13,258 nt of DNA from Burkholderiales bacterium UBA1834 (GTDB lineage Bacteria > Pseudomonadota > Gammaproteobacteria > Burkholderiales > Burkholderiaceae_C). Position numbers and translations under genes: made by a program. The notes under the pieces are model-generated. The model did no database searches. It was not told the origin of the DNA and saw only the letters and a program-made list of their open reading frames with translations. The stretch's first letter is position 1. The number at the start of each line of letters is the position of its first letter. Below are positions 1-8,583 of the stretch, one piece after another. The stretch is from positions 4,210 through 17,467 of the forward strand of contig DDJC01000014.1 of the NCBI GenBank assembly GCA_002339015.1, written 5' to 3'.

Positions 1-430
1 TGCGGTCGAACAGCACGATCTCACCGGCGGCGGGCAGGTGGCTCACGTAGCGCTGGAAGTACCACTGGGTCTTCTCGCGGTCGTTGGGGGCGGGCAGGGC
101 GGCCACGCGGCACACGCGCGGGTTCAGGCGCTGCGTGATGCGCTTGATCGCGCCGCCCTTGCCGGCCGCGTCGCGGCCCTCGAACAGCACGACGATGCGC
201 TCGCCGCTGTGCACCACCCAATCCTGCAGCTTGACCAGCTCTCCCTGCAGGCGGAACAGTTCGCGGAAGTACATGCGGCGCGCATCGCGGCTGTCGTCGT
301 CATGGACTGCGTCGCCGTCCAGCAGGCGGTCGTCGATCTCCATCTCGAGTTCTTCGTCGTAGCTGTCCAGCACGTCGTCCTGCAGGCGGCGCAGCAGTTC
401 GGGATCGATGGGGCCGGTAGGTTGGGTCAT
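1..430 (-). CDS. ppk2: Polyphosphate kinase 2 family protein, N-terminal part (cut by left edge)
   Basis: PPK2 enzymes transfer phosphate between polyphosphate and nucleotides in the cytoplasm. Translation from the ATG at 430-428 gives 143 residues before the edge. An acidic N-terminal segment (about residues 17-50, rich in D and E) leads into the kinase core. The Walker A loop GRDAAGKGG is at residues 85-93, preceded by the hydrophobic strand IVVLFE. Downstream come KRITQRLNPR (96-105) and the REKTQWYFQRY block (118-128), both typical of PPK2. The reading ends in IVLFDR, the start of the Walker B/lid region, so the catalytic half lies outside the window. No strong ribosome binding site is visible before the ATG. 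It is divergent from the reductase at 599, with 168 bases between. Family is near certain; the subclass (nucleotide mono- or diphosphate acceptor) cannot be told from this half. Confidence 0.9.
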   Translation of the reverse strand, partial: MTQPTGPIDPELLRRLQDDVLDSYDEELEMEIDDRLLDGDAVHDDDSRDARRMYFRELFRLQGELVKLQDWVVHSGERIVVLFEGRDAAGKGGAIKRITQRLNPRVCRVAALPAPNDREKTQWYFQRYVSHLPAAGEIVLFDR

Positions 431-547
431 GCGGGCACTCTGGGATCGGACGACGCCGACAAAAACGCAAAATGCCGAGCATGCCCATCGAGTGTGTCAG
501 TTTGATGAGGGCTGGCCGCGCATCAGGAAGCGCCCGGGCCGCCTGTC

Positions 548-553
548 CATAAT
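548..553 (+). promoter_or_regulatory. Candidate -10 box (CATAAT) ahead of the reductase gene
   Basis: CATAAT matches the sigma-70 -10 consensus at five of six bases and lies 45 bases before the GTG start at 599. I find no convincing -35 hexamer at 16-18 bases upstream, so this is only a candidate. If real, transcription would begin near 560, which argues against translation starting at the ATG at 560. Confidence 0.3.
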
Positions 554-598
554 GGCACCATGCCGCCCTTCAGGGTGGCGCATCCACAGGGAGCAGCC

Positions 599-1180
599 GT
601 GAGCCGCAAGATCACCGTCATCCTCGGACACCCCGATGCCGCCAGCTACTGTGGCGCCATGGCCGATGCCTACACCGAGGCCGCCCGCGAGGCCGGGCAC
701 GAGCTCAAGCTCTTCCGCCTGGGCGACATCGCCTTCGACCCCGTGCTGCACCATGGCTACCGCCAGATCCAGCCGCTGGAACCTGGCCTGGTCGAGGTGC
801 AGCAGGCCATAACCTGGGCCGAGCACATCGTCTTTGTGTTCCCGATGTGGTGGGGTGGTCTGCCGGCGCTGCTCAAAGGCTTCTTTGACCGCGCCTTCCT
901 GCCCGGCTATGCCTTCAAGTACCGCCCCAACTCGCAGCTGTGGGACAAGTTGCTGGCCGGGCGCAGCGCGCGGGCCTTCGTTACCGCCGACACGCCCAAC
1001 TGGTTCTACGCGCTGGCCTACTGGCGCCCGCTGCATCTGCAGCTGCGCCGGACCATCCTGGGCTTTTGCGGCATCCAGCCCGTGGGCATCAAGCTGTTCG
1101 CGCCGGTGCGCTTCGCCAGCGAGCCGCAGCGCGCCAAATGGCTGGCGCAGGTGCGCCGTGCCGGCACACTGGGCCGGTGA
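599..1180 (+). CDS. NAD(P)H-dependent oxidoreductase, flavodoxin-like fold (quinone reductase family)
   Basis: This is a 193-residue cytoplasmic protein of the Flavodoxin_2 family (NQO1/MdaB/KefF relatives), which use FMN or FAD to reduce quinones or similar acceptors with NAD(P)H. The N-terminal strand and phosphate-binding loop are KITVILGHPDAAS (residues 4-16). The hallmark loop FPMWWGGLPALLKGFFDR (81-98) is followed by LPGYAF (101-106). The region 129-160 (TADTPNWFY to LGFCGI) matches the C-terminal half of the family. I chose the GTG at 599 because AGGGAG (588-593) sits five bases before it. An in-frame ATG at 560 would add 13 residues with no conserved character. The physiological acceptor cannot be named from sequence. 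The acyltransferase at 1234 follows on the same strand after 53 bases. Confidence 0.88.
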   Translation: MSRKITVILGHPDAASYCGAMADAYTEAAREAGHELKLFRLGDIAFDPVLHHGYRQIQPLEPGLVEVQQAITWAEHIVFVFPMWWGGLPALLKGFFDRAFLPGYAFKYRPNSQLWDKLLAGRSARAFVTADTPNWFYALAYWRPLHLQLRRTILGFCGIQPVGIKLFAPVRFASEPQRAKWLAQVRRAGTLGR

Positions 1181-1183
1181 GCG

Positions 1184-1189
1184 GATAAT
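1184..1189 (+). promoter_or_regulatory. Candidate -10 box (GATAAT) ahead of the acyltransferase gene
   Basis: GATAAT matches five of six bases of the -10 consensus and lies 44 bases before the ATG at 1234. The bases after it resemble those after the CATAAT at 548-553. No clear -35 hexamer is visible because the upstream part overlaps the end of the reductase gene. The acyltransferase may thus have its own promoter besides read-through. Confidence 0.28.
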
Positions 1190-1233
1190 CGCGCCTGTCC
1201 CAGCACAAGGCCGCCCGGCCAATCCTTCGAGAC

Positions 1234-2115
1234 ATGTCCAATCCCGTGATTTCCGCCGTCAAGGGCGTCCTGGCCAGCGCGCAGTTGCTGGTCGGCACCT
1301 TCGTGTTGTTCTTCGGCCTGATGGTGCCGGTGGCACTGGTCAAGCTGCTGGTGCCGCTCAAGCCGGTGCGCAAGGTGGCCGATGTGCTGCTCAACTTCAT
1401 CGCCGAGACCTGGATCGAGAACAACAACCTGTGGGTGCGCTGGGCCAACCGCAAGCCCTGGCACCTGCCCGATGCCAGCCACCTGAGCCGCAAGGGCTGG
1501 TACCTGGTGTCGTGCAACCACCAGAGCTGGGCGGACATCCTGGTGCTGCAGCGGGTGTTCAACCGCCGCATCCCCATGCTCAAGTTCTTCATCAAGCACG
1601 AGCTGATCTACGTGCCCATCCTGGGCCTGGCCTGGTGGGCGCTGGATTTTCCCTTCATGCGCCGCAAGGGCGGTGCCAGCGTGGCGCAGGATCTGGCGGT
1701 GGCCCGCAAGGCCTGCGAGAAGTTCCGCGTGATCCCCACCTCGGTGATCAGCTTCCTGGAAGGCACGCGCTACACGAAGGACAAGCACGACAAGCAGAAA
1801 TCACCCTACCAGCACCTGCTGCGCCCCAAGACGGGCGGCATCGCGATGGCGCTGGAGACGCTGGGCGACCAGTTCGATGCGTTGCTGGACGTGACCATCG
1901 TCTATCCCAAGGGCGTGCCCGAGTTCCACCACCTGCTGCTGGGGCAGGTCGATGACGTGATCGTCACCTTCCGGGAGGTGCCTATCCCGAAATCGCTGCA
2001 GATGCCGGAGGATTCCACCGCCTCGGCCTACCGCGCCGAGCTGCAGGCCTGGATGGGCGAGATGTGGGCGCGCAAGGACGCCGAGATCAGCGCGCTGCTG
2101 GCGAAGCACCGCTGA
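1234..2115 (+). CDS. Membrane-bound 1-acyl-glycerol-3-phosphate acyltransferase-type protein (PlsC/YihG family)
   Basis: This 293-residue protein is likely to transfer a fatty acyl chain onto lysophosphatidate or another lysophospholipid at the inner membrane. An N-terminal membrane segment spans about residues 16-42. The catalytic NHxxxxD box is NHQSWAD (95-101), with H96 as base and D101 as partner. The second block FMRR is at 141-144. The phosphate-binding EGTR motif is at 176-179 (in FLEGTRYTK), and the fourth block RPKTGGI is at 197-203. Length and the EGTRYT wording resemble E. coli YihG rather than the shorter PlsC. No good Shine-Dalgarno precedes the ATG at 1234. The last 29 bases overlap, head-on, the end of the gene on the other strand (2087-2872). 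Substrate is inferred from family only. Confidence 0.9.
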   Translation: MSNPVISAVKGVLASAQLLVGTFVLFFGLMVPVALVKLLVPLKPVRKVADVLLNFIAETWIENNNLWVRWANRKPWHLPDASHLSRKGWYLVSCNHQSWADILVLQRVFNRRIPMLKFFIKHELIYVPILGLAWWALDFPFMRRKGGASVAQDLAVARKACEKFRVIPTSVISFLEGTRYTKDKHDKQKSPYQHLLRPKTGGIAMALETLGDQFDALLDVTIVYPKGVPEFHHLLLGQVDDVIVTFREVPIPKSLQMPEDSTASAYRAELQAWMGEMWARKDAEISALLAKHR

Positions 2116-2872
2116 GCGCTGCCGGTGACGACGACGAGGCGGCCGCCGCGGATGCGGCCTGTGCGGCCACCAGGGGCGCGCGCAGCTCGTTGAAGCGCGC
2201 GGGCGCCACGTACTGGATCAGGTCGCGCCCCTTGGGCGAGAGAACCACGTCCACGCCCTGGTCGGGGTAGAGCAGGTGCTCGCTGCCCCCGGCACCGGGC
2301 AGGCGCTGGGCGGGCTGGCCGAAGCGGCCGATCACCGTGTCGGCATCCAGTCGGGCCTGGGGCACGAAGGCCGCGGCGATGACGGGCGCCGACCTGGCCG
2401 CCGCCAGATCGTCGGCCGAGAGCGTGAACTTGCGCGTGGTGCTCTCCATGAAATCGACCTTGGCCGCGCGCCGCTTGAATTCGGCGATGCGCAATGGGTC
2501 CATCTGCAGGCTCAGCACCAGCTTGCCACCCACGAACCCGAGCATGGCCGGATCGACGAAGGCCTCCAGCGCACCGACCTCGGCGGGCGAGGCCACCACG
2601 GCCACCTGGGTCTTGTCGGGCCACAGGCGCAGCACGTCGGCCAGGGTGCCGTCACCGGCCTGCGGCTGCCCAGGCAGGCCCAGTACCAGGCCGGCCACGC
2701 GTGTGCGGCCCTCGGGCACGGGATCGATCTGCCAGGGCGTGCCCACGTCGGCACCCGAGCCGGCATTGGCCTTTGGGTCGTAGCCCTTGACCATGTCGCC
2801 GCCCACCACGATCAGGGTGGACAGCCCCAGTGCCGCGATGACCAGGGTGATGATCACCCACAGCTTGTTCAT
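2087..2872 (-). CDS. Membrane-anchored protein of unknown function
   Basis: I do not recognise this 261-residue protein. A single hydrophobic segment at residues 4-23 (WVIITLVIAALGLSTLIVVG) acts as an uncleaved anchor or a signal peptide, and no lipobox cysteine is present. The remainder should lie outside the cytoplasm: a soluble alpha/beta region (about 58-150) and a second region (about 178-232) with VIGRFGQPAQRLPG and then YPDQGVDVVL. The latter vaguely recalls the strand pattern of small BamE-like folds, a weak inference. The last 25 or so residues are an Ala/Ser-rich low-complexity tail. It is the last gene of the packed minus-strand unit, 14 bases after the aldolase-like gene, and its 3' end overlaps the convergent acyltransferase by 29 bases. 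No clear ribosome binding site is visible. Confidence 0.75.
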   Translation of the reverse strand: MNKLWVIITLVIAALGLSTLIVVGGDMVKGYDPKANAGSGADVGTPWQIDPVPEGRTRVAGLVLGLPGQPQAGDGTLADVLRLWPDKTQVAVVASPAEVGALEAFVDPAMLGFVGGKLVLSLQMDPLRIAEFKRRAAKVDFMESTTRKFTLSADDLAAARSAPVIAAAFVPQARLDADTVIGRFGQPAQRLPGAGGSEHLLYPDQGVDVVLSPKGRDLIQYVAPARFNELRAPLVAAQAASAAAASSSSPAALSGASPAAR

Positions 2873-2886
2873 GCTTGGCGGCCTGT

Positions 2887-3651
2887 TCAGTTCTTGTAGT
2901 CAGGCGCCTGGCGCTCGACCTTGCGCAGCAGCGAGGGCCACACGAAAGCGCCGCCCATGCCGCCGGTCTGCACCTTCATGGCATGGCCCACGCCCTCGAC
3001 GATCTGTGGGTGCACCTGGGTGAGTTCGACCCCACCCGATTGCGCGGCCAGCTGGATCTGGCAGGTGCTCTCGAAGATGTACATGGACAGGAAGGCATCG
3101 GCCACGGTGCGGCCCACGGTGAGCAGGCCGTGGTTGCGCAGCATCAGGAAGTTGGCCTCGCCCAGGTCGGCCTGCAGACGCGGCTTCTCGTCCTCGCGGA
3201 AGGCCACGCCTTCGTACTCGTGGTAGGCCAGCGAGGCCAGCACGAAGGTGCTCTGCTGCGAGATGGGCAGCACGCCGGCCTTCTGCGCGGACACGCCCAC
3301 CCCGGCGCGCGTGTGCGTGTGCAGCACGCAGCCGGCATCCTCGCGCACGGCGTGCACCGCGCTGTGGATGGTGAAGCCTGCGGGGTTGACGGGGAAGGGT
3401 GATTCGCTGAGCTTGTTGCAGTCCTGATCGACCTTGACCAGGCTGGATGCGGTGATCTCGTCGAACATCAGCCCGTAGGGGTTGATCAGGAAGTGGTGAT
3501 CCGGCCCGGGAATGCGCGCCGAGATGTGCGTGAAGACCAGATCGCTCCAGCCGTACAGGGCGACCAGGCGGTAGCAGGCGGCCAGGTCGGTGCGCAGTTG
3601 CCACTCTTCGGGGCTGACCTTGTCCTTGAGGGAAGGGATGTTCAGGCTCAT
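2887..3651 (-). CDS. Class II aldolase/adducin family protein lacking the usual catalytic glutamate
   Basis: This 254-residue cytoplasmic protein has the fold of L-fuculose-phosphate aldolase. The N-terminal block FTHISAR is at residues 40-46 and INPYGLMFDEIT at 56-67. The zinc ligands are visible as H111 and H113 (HTHTRAG) and H174 (LRNHGLL). The spacing of 63 between H111 and H174 equals that between H92 and H155 of E. coli FucA. At the place of FucA Glu73, 19 residues before the first His, there is Gly92 (NPAGFTIH). FucA chemistry is therefore unlikely to be retained unchanged; decarboxylase, epimerase or other metal-dependent roles are alternatives. GAGGAG at 3657-3662 lies five bases before the ATG. 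The gene starts 13 bases after the permease stop and is followed after 14 bases by the anchored protein, so it is clearly in the operon. Confidence 0.88.
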   Translation of the reverse strand: MSLNIPSLKDKVSPEEWQLRTDLAACYRLVALYGWSDLVFTHISARIPGPDHHFLINPYGLMFDEITASSLVKVDQDCNKLSESPFPVNPAGFTIHSAVHAVREDAGCVLHTHTRAGVGVSAQKAGVLPISQQSTFVLASLAYHEYEGVAFREDEKPRLQADLGEANFLMLRNHGLLTVGRTVADAFLSMYIFESTCQIQLAAQSGGVELTQVHPQIVEGVGHAMKVQTGGMGGAFVWPSLLRKVERQAPDYKN

Positions 3652-3664
3652 GAGTGCTCCTCGT

Positions 3665-4960
3665 TCAGGCTTGTCGATCTTCAGGTTGGCCCTGGCTGAG
3701 CAGGGCGTACAGGATGATGGCCGCGAAGGTGGCCGTGCCGATGCCGCCCAGCTCGAAGCTGCCGAAATGCAGGGCGAAGCCGCCGGTGCCCAGCACCAGT
3801 GGGATGGCAGCCACCATCAGGTTGCGGTTGTCCGAGAAATCGACCTTGTTGTCGACCCAGATCTTGGCGCCGGCCACGGCGATGAGCCCGAACACCACGA
3901 TGGAGACGCCGCCCATCACCGGCACCGGGATGGCCTGGATGACGGCGCCGAACTTCGGCGAGAAGCCCAGCACGATCGCCACCAGCGCGGCGACCACGAA
4001 CACCGCGGTCGAGTAGATCTTGGTGGCGGCCATCACGCCGATGTTCTCGGCATAGGTGGTGACGCCGGTGCCGCCGGCCGCGCCGCTGGCCATGGTCGCG
4101 ATGCCGTCACCGATGAAGGCGCGGCCCATGTACTGGTCGATGTCCCGCCCGGTCATGGCCGTGACGGCCTTGATGTGCCCCAGGTTCTCGGCCACCAGGA
4201 TCACCACGACCGGCACGATCAGCAGCGCCGCGCTGCCCGTGAACACCGGCACGTGCAGCGTCGGCAGGCCGAACCAGGGGGCCGCGACGATGCCGCTGAC
4301 ATCCACCGGCTTGCCCAGGCCCAGGCCATTGGTCAGCACCACGTAGACCACGCTGGCCACGATCAGGCCCACCAGGATCAGCAGGCGTTGCAGCATGCCC
4401 CGGGTGAACACGGCCACCAGCGCCACGCTGGCGAAACTCACCAGCTGCATCCAGGCGTCGAAGTGGCTGGACGCCATGTTCTTGATGGGGATGGCCGCCA
4501 GGTTCAGCCCGATCACAGCCACGATGGTGCCGGTGACCACAGGGGGCGTGAAGCGCTCGATCCAGCCGGAGCCGGCCACCTGCACCGCGAAGCCGATCAG
4601 CGTGTAGACCAGCCCGCACAGGATGATGCCGCCCAGCGCGGGGCCGATGTTGGTGTTGGGCCCGGTGCCGGCATAGCCGGTGGCTGCGATGACCACGCCG
4701 ATGAAGGCGAAGCTCGAGCCCAGGTAGCTGGGCACCTTGCCGCCCGTGACCAGGAAGAAGATGAGCGTGCCGATGCCGCTCATCAGCACCGCGATGTTCG
4801 GATCGAAGCCCATGAGCAGGGGCGCCAGCACGGTGGAGCCGAACATGGCGACCACGTGCTGGATGCCCATCGCGATGGTGGGCGGCCAGGGCAGGCGCTC
4901 ATCGGGCGCGACGACCGTCCCGTCGGACGGCCGTGGGGTCCAACTGAAGAATCTCAGCAT
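3665..4960 (-). CDS. Uracil/xanthine-type permease (NCS2 family, UraA/RutG-like)
   Basis: This 431-residue inner-membrane proton symporter for a nucleobase, probably uracil, shows strongly hydrophobic segments throughout, as expected for the 14-helix NCS2 fold. QHVVAMFGSTVLAPLL (34-49) and GKVPSYLGSSFAFIG (74-88) match the first repeat of UraA and RutG. The substrate-site blocks are AENLGHIKAV (257-266) and GGTGVTTYAENIGVMA (296-311). Their glutamates, E258 and E305, correspond to UraA Glu241 and Glu290, which contact uracil and take part in proton coupling. GLIAVAGAKIWV near residue 370 is also typical of uracil permeases. The gene begins 12 bases after the malonyl-CoA synthetase-like gene. 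Only a weak GAGG precedes the ATG. Uracil is the most likely substrate; thymine, xanthine or another base is possible. Confidence 0.9.
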   Translation of the reverse strand: MLRFFSWTPRPSDGTVVAPDERLPWPPTIAMGIQHVVAMFGSTVLAPLLMGFDPNIAVLMSGIGTLIFFLVTGGKVPSYLGSSFAFIGVVIAATGYAGTGPNTNIGPALGGIILCGLVYTLIGFAVQVAGSGWIERFTPPVVTGTIVAVIGLNLAAIPIKNMASSHFDAWMQLVSFASVALVAVFTRGMLQRLLILVGLIVASVVYVVLTNGLGLGKPVDVSGIVAAPWFGLPTLHVPVFTGSAALLIVPVVVILVAENLGHIKAVTAMTGRDIDQYMGRAFIGDGIATMASGAAGGTGVTTYAENIGVMAATKIYSTAVFVVAALVAIVLGFSPKFGAVIQAIPVPVMGGVSIVVFGLIAVAGAKIWVDNKVDFSDNRNLMVAAIPLVLGTGGFALHFGSFELGGIGTATFAAIILYALLSQGQPEDRQA

Positions 4961-4972
4961 GGCGGCGGGGCC

Positions 4973-6517
4973 TCAGTCGAAGGTGTGGTTGTATTGCTGG
5001 CGCAGCAGGTTCTTCTGGACCTTGCCCATGGCGTTGCGGGGCAGGTCATCCGTGAAGATCAGGCGCTTGGGCACCTTGAAGCCGGCGATGGTGTCCTTGA
5101 GCGAGGCCAGCAGCGCGGCTTCATCCAGGGCGACGCCTTTGGGCGTGACCAGCACGCCGACCACGCCTTCGCCGAAATCCGGGTGCGGCACGCCGATCAC
5201 GGCCGATTCGATCACGCCGGGCAGGCGGTCCAGGTGGGTCTCGACCTCGGCCGGGTAGACGTTGAAGCCGCCGGTGATGATCAGGTCGCGCGCGCGGCCG
5301 ACCAGTTGCACGTAGCCGTTGTCGTCGATGCGGCCGACGTCGCCGGTGCGGAACCAGCCGTCGGCCGTGAAGGCCTCGCGGGTCTTGTCGGGCATGCCGA
5401 GGTAGCCCTTGAACACATTGGGGCCGCGCACCTCGACATGGCCGGCATCGCCCTGTGGGCAGGGCTGGCCGTGGTCGTCGGTGATGCGCACGCCCACGCC
5501 GGGCAGGGCGGGGCCCACGCTGCCGGGCAGGCGGGCGCCCTCAGTGGGGCGGCAGGGGTTGGAGCACAGCATACCGGTCTCGCTCATGCCGTAGCGCTCC
5601 AGGATGGCGTGGCCCGTGGCGTGCACGAAGGCGTCGGCCGCGGTGGCCGACAGCGGCGCCGAGCCGCTGATGAATACGCGCATGTGCGCCGCGGCCTGGG
5701 GCGTGAGGCCACCATCGGCCAACAGGCGGCCGTACATGGTGGGCACACCCATGAACACGCTGGCGCGCGGGTGGGTCTGGTCCTTGATCTGCGCGATCAC
5801 CCTGGCGGCATCGAACTTGCCGATCCAGCGCATGGACGTGGCCGACAGCAGCGCGCAGTGCGCGGCCACGAACAGGCCGTGGATGTGGAAGATGGGCAGG
5901 GCGTGCACCAGCACGTCATCGGTGCGCCAATCCCAGTGGCGCAGCAGGGTGCGCGCGTTGCTCAGCAGGTTGCCGTGCGTGAGCAGGGCGCCCTTGCTGC
6001 GGCCCGTGGTGCCGGAGGTGTAGAGGATGGCGGCCAGGTCGTCGGCATCACGCGTGGCCACGGTGTGCTGCGCAGGCATTTGCGCGGCGTGCGTGAGCAG
6101 GCTGCCGCTGCGGTCGTCGTTCAGCGTGAACAGGTGGCCCACGTTGCGGTGCGCGGCCAGTGGCGTCACCCAGTCCAGGTCTTCGGAGCGGCATACCAGC
6201 ACGGCGGGCTGGGCATCCTCGACGAAGTAATCCAGCTCGGCGGCGCGGTAGGCGGGGTTCAGCGGCAGGAAGACGCCGCCCACGCGCAGCGTGGCCAGGT
6301 ACAGCAGCAGCGCCTCGACGGATTTGTCGACGTGCGCGGCCACCACGGGCGGGCGGCCACCCTTGCCGCGCAGCCTGAGGCTGTCCAGCAGGTTGGCCAG
6401 CATGGCCGTGGCCTGGTCCAGGTCGCGCCAGGTGTAGGTCAGGCCGCCATCGGTGAGGATGGCGGGCTCGTCCAGTTGGGCCGGCAGCGCGGCCTGGATG
6501 GCGGTGTAGAGGTTCAT
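4973..6517 (-). CDS. matB: Malonyl-CoA synthetase-like AMP-forming ligase (MatB type)
   Basis: This 514-residue cytoplasmic enzyme should activate malonate (or methylmalonate) to the CoA thioester with ATP, releasing AMP and PPi. Motifs in order: the P-loop YTSGTTGRSKG (166-176), HALPIFHIHGLFVA (205-218), RVFISGSAPLS (280-290), RYGMSET (308-314), WFRTGDVG (388-395), GRARDLIITGGFNVYP (407-422) and the C-terminal LPRNAMGKVQK (492-502) with the adenylation lysine K499. The HALPIFHIHG and SGSAPL wording is characteristic of MatB. Arg280 stands where MatB of Streptomyces coelicolor has an arginine that binds the free carboxylate (from memory of that structure). Its ATG overlaps the stop of the hydrolase gene as ATGA (6514-6517), suggesting translational coupling. 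Another short-chain acid substrate cannot be excluded. Confidence 0.85.
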   Translation of the reverse strand: MNLYTAIQAALPAQLDEPAILTDGGLTYTWRDLDQATAMLANLLDSLRLRGKGGRPPVVAAHVDKSVEALLLYLATLRVGGVFLPLNPAYRAAELDYFVEDAQPAVLVCRSEDLDWVTPLAAHRNVGHLFTLNDDRSGSLLTHAAQMPAQHTVATRDADDLAAILYTSGTTGRSKGALLTHGNLLSNARTLLRHWDWRTDDVLVHALPIFHIHGLFVAAHCALLSATSMRWIGKFDAARVIAQIKDQTHPRASVFMGVPTMYGRLLADGGLTPQAAAHMRVFISGSAPLSATAADAFVHATGHAILERYGMSETGMLCSNPCRPTEGARLPGSVGPALPGVGVRITDDHGQPCPQGDAGHVEVRGPNVFKGYLGMPDKTREAFTADGWFRTGDVGRIDDNGYVQLVGRARDLIITGGFNVYPAEVETHLDRLPGVIESAVIGVPHPDFGEGVVGVLVTPKGVALDEAALLASLKDTIAGFKVPKRLIFTDDLPRNAMGKVQKNLLRQQYNHTFD

Positions 6518-7380
6518 GGCGTGGCACTGACCGTGGCGTTGAGCGTGGCCGCGTGGTGCTCGATGTGGTCGCGCATGAAGGTCGAGATGAAGTAGTAGCC
6601 GTGGTCGTAGCCGGCATGCCGGCGCAGCGTGAGGGGCTGGCCCATCTGTTTGCAGGCGTTCTCGAACCGGTGCGGGTGCAACTGGTCGGCCAGGAACTTG
6701 TCGCTCAGGCCCTGGTCGATCAGGATGGACGGGCAGTAGCCGCCATCGTTGACCAGCTCGGTGGCGTCGTGCTTGCGCCAGGTGCTGGTGTCCTCACCCA
6801 GGTAGCCGGTGAAGGCCTTGCGACCCCAGGGGCACTGGCTGGGTGCGGCGATGGGCGCGAAAGCCGACACGCTGTGGAACAGCTCGGGGTACTTCAGGGC
6901 CAAGGTCAGCGCGCCGTGGCCGCCCATCGAGTGGCCGAAGATGCCGACACGGTCTTCACGGCCCTTGAAGCGGTCCAGCACCAGGGGCAGCAGCTCCAGC
7001 GTGAGGTAGCTCTCCATGCGCCAGTGCTTGTGCCAGGGCGCCTGCGTGGCGTCGAGGTAGAAGCCGGCGGCGGTGCCGAAATCCCAGGCCGCGTCGGCCT
7101 CGGCGATGCCGGTGTCGCGCGGGCTGGTGTCGGGCGCTACCAGGATCAGGCCGTGCTGTGCGGCGTACTGCTGCGCCCCGGCCTTGATCGGAAAGGTTTC
7201 CTCCGTGCAGGTGAGGCCCGCAAGGTAGAGCAGCACGGGCAGCGGCCTGGCGCCGTCTTCCAGAGCCTGCGGCGGCCTGTAGACCGAGAACTTCATCGGC
7301 AGGCCGATGGTGCTGGAACTGTGGCGATAAAAGCCCTGCACGCCGCCGTGGCAGCCGTGTTCGCTGAGGGTGTCGATCAT
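6514..7380 (-). CDS. fghA: S-formylglutathione hydrolase
   Basis: This 288-residue cytoplasmic alpha/beta hydrolase splits S-formylglutathione into formate and glutathione, the second step of glutathione-dependent formaldehyde oxidation. The nucleophile elbow GHSMGGHGAL places Ser151 as the catalytic serine. Asp227 (in QGLSDKFL) and His260 (GYDHGYYF) complete the triad. LAGLTCTEETF (53-63) and APDTSPRDTGI (82-92) are the usual signatures of the family. Length fits FrmB/FghA of other bacteria. The start at 7380 gives the N-terminus typical of the family and is preceded by an almost perfect AAGGAGG seven bases upstream (7388-7394). It follows the dehydrogenase gene after 30 bases, and its stop overlaps the start of the matB-like gene by four bases. 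Confidence 0.96.
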   Translation of the reverse strand: MIDTLSEHGCHGGVQGFYRHSSSTIGLPMKFSVYRPPQALEDGARPLPVLLYLAGLTCTEETFPIKAGAQQYAAQHGLILVAPDTSPRDTGIAEADAAWDFGTAAGFYLDATQAPWHKHWRMESYLTLELLPLVLDRFKGREDRVGIFGHSMGGHGALTLALKYPELFHSVSAFAPIAAPSQCPWGRKAFTGYLGEDTSTWRKHDATELVNDGGYCPSILIDQGLSDKFLADQLHPHRFENACKQMGQPLTLRRHAGYDHGYYFISTFMRDHIEHHAATLNATVSATP

Positions 7381-7410
7381 GGTGCTGCCTCCTTCAGAAC
7401 ACTGCGAGGC

Positions 7411-8529
<1,119 letters not shown>

Positions 8530-8583
8530 GGTGTTGTCCTTGTGGGATTAGAGAGTGCTTTCGGTCGGTGCCGAGGGTGTGGC

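Noticed and set aside
560..601. ATG at 560 as start of the reductase
   Set aside because: There is no ribosome binding site before it, it lies only seven bases after a likely -10 box, and the AGGGAG-GTG arrangement at 588-601 is better.
834..1955. Plus-strand open frame of 373 codons out of frame with the reductase and acyltransferase
   Set aside because: It spans the junction of two well-supported genes and is low-complexity, rich in Ala, Gly, Arg, Pro and Gln.
3590..6595. Plus-strand open frame of 1001 codons covering three minus-strand genes
   Set aside because: It runs antisense to the aldolase-like gene, the permease and the MatB-like gene, all with clear family motifs. Its product is rich in His, Gln, Asp and Gly with no domain, as expected when a high-GC third codon position removes stops from the mirrored frame.
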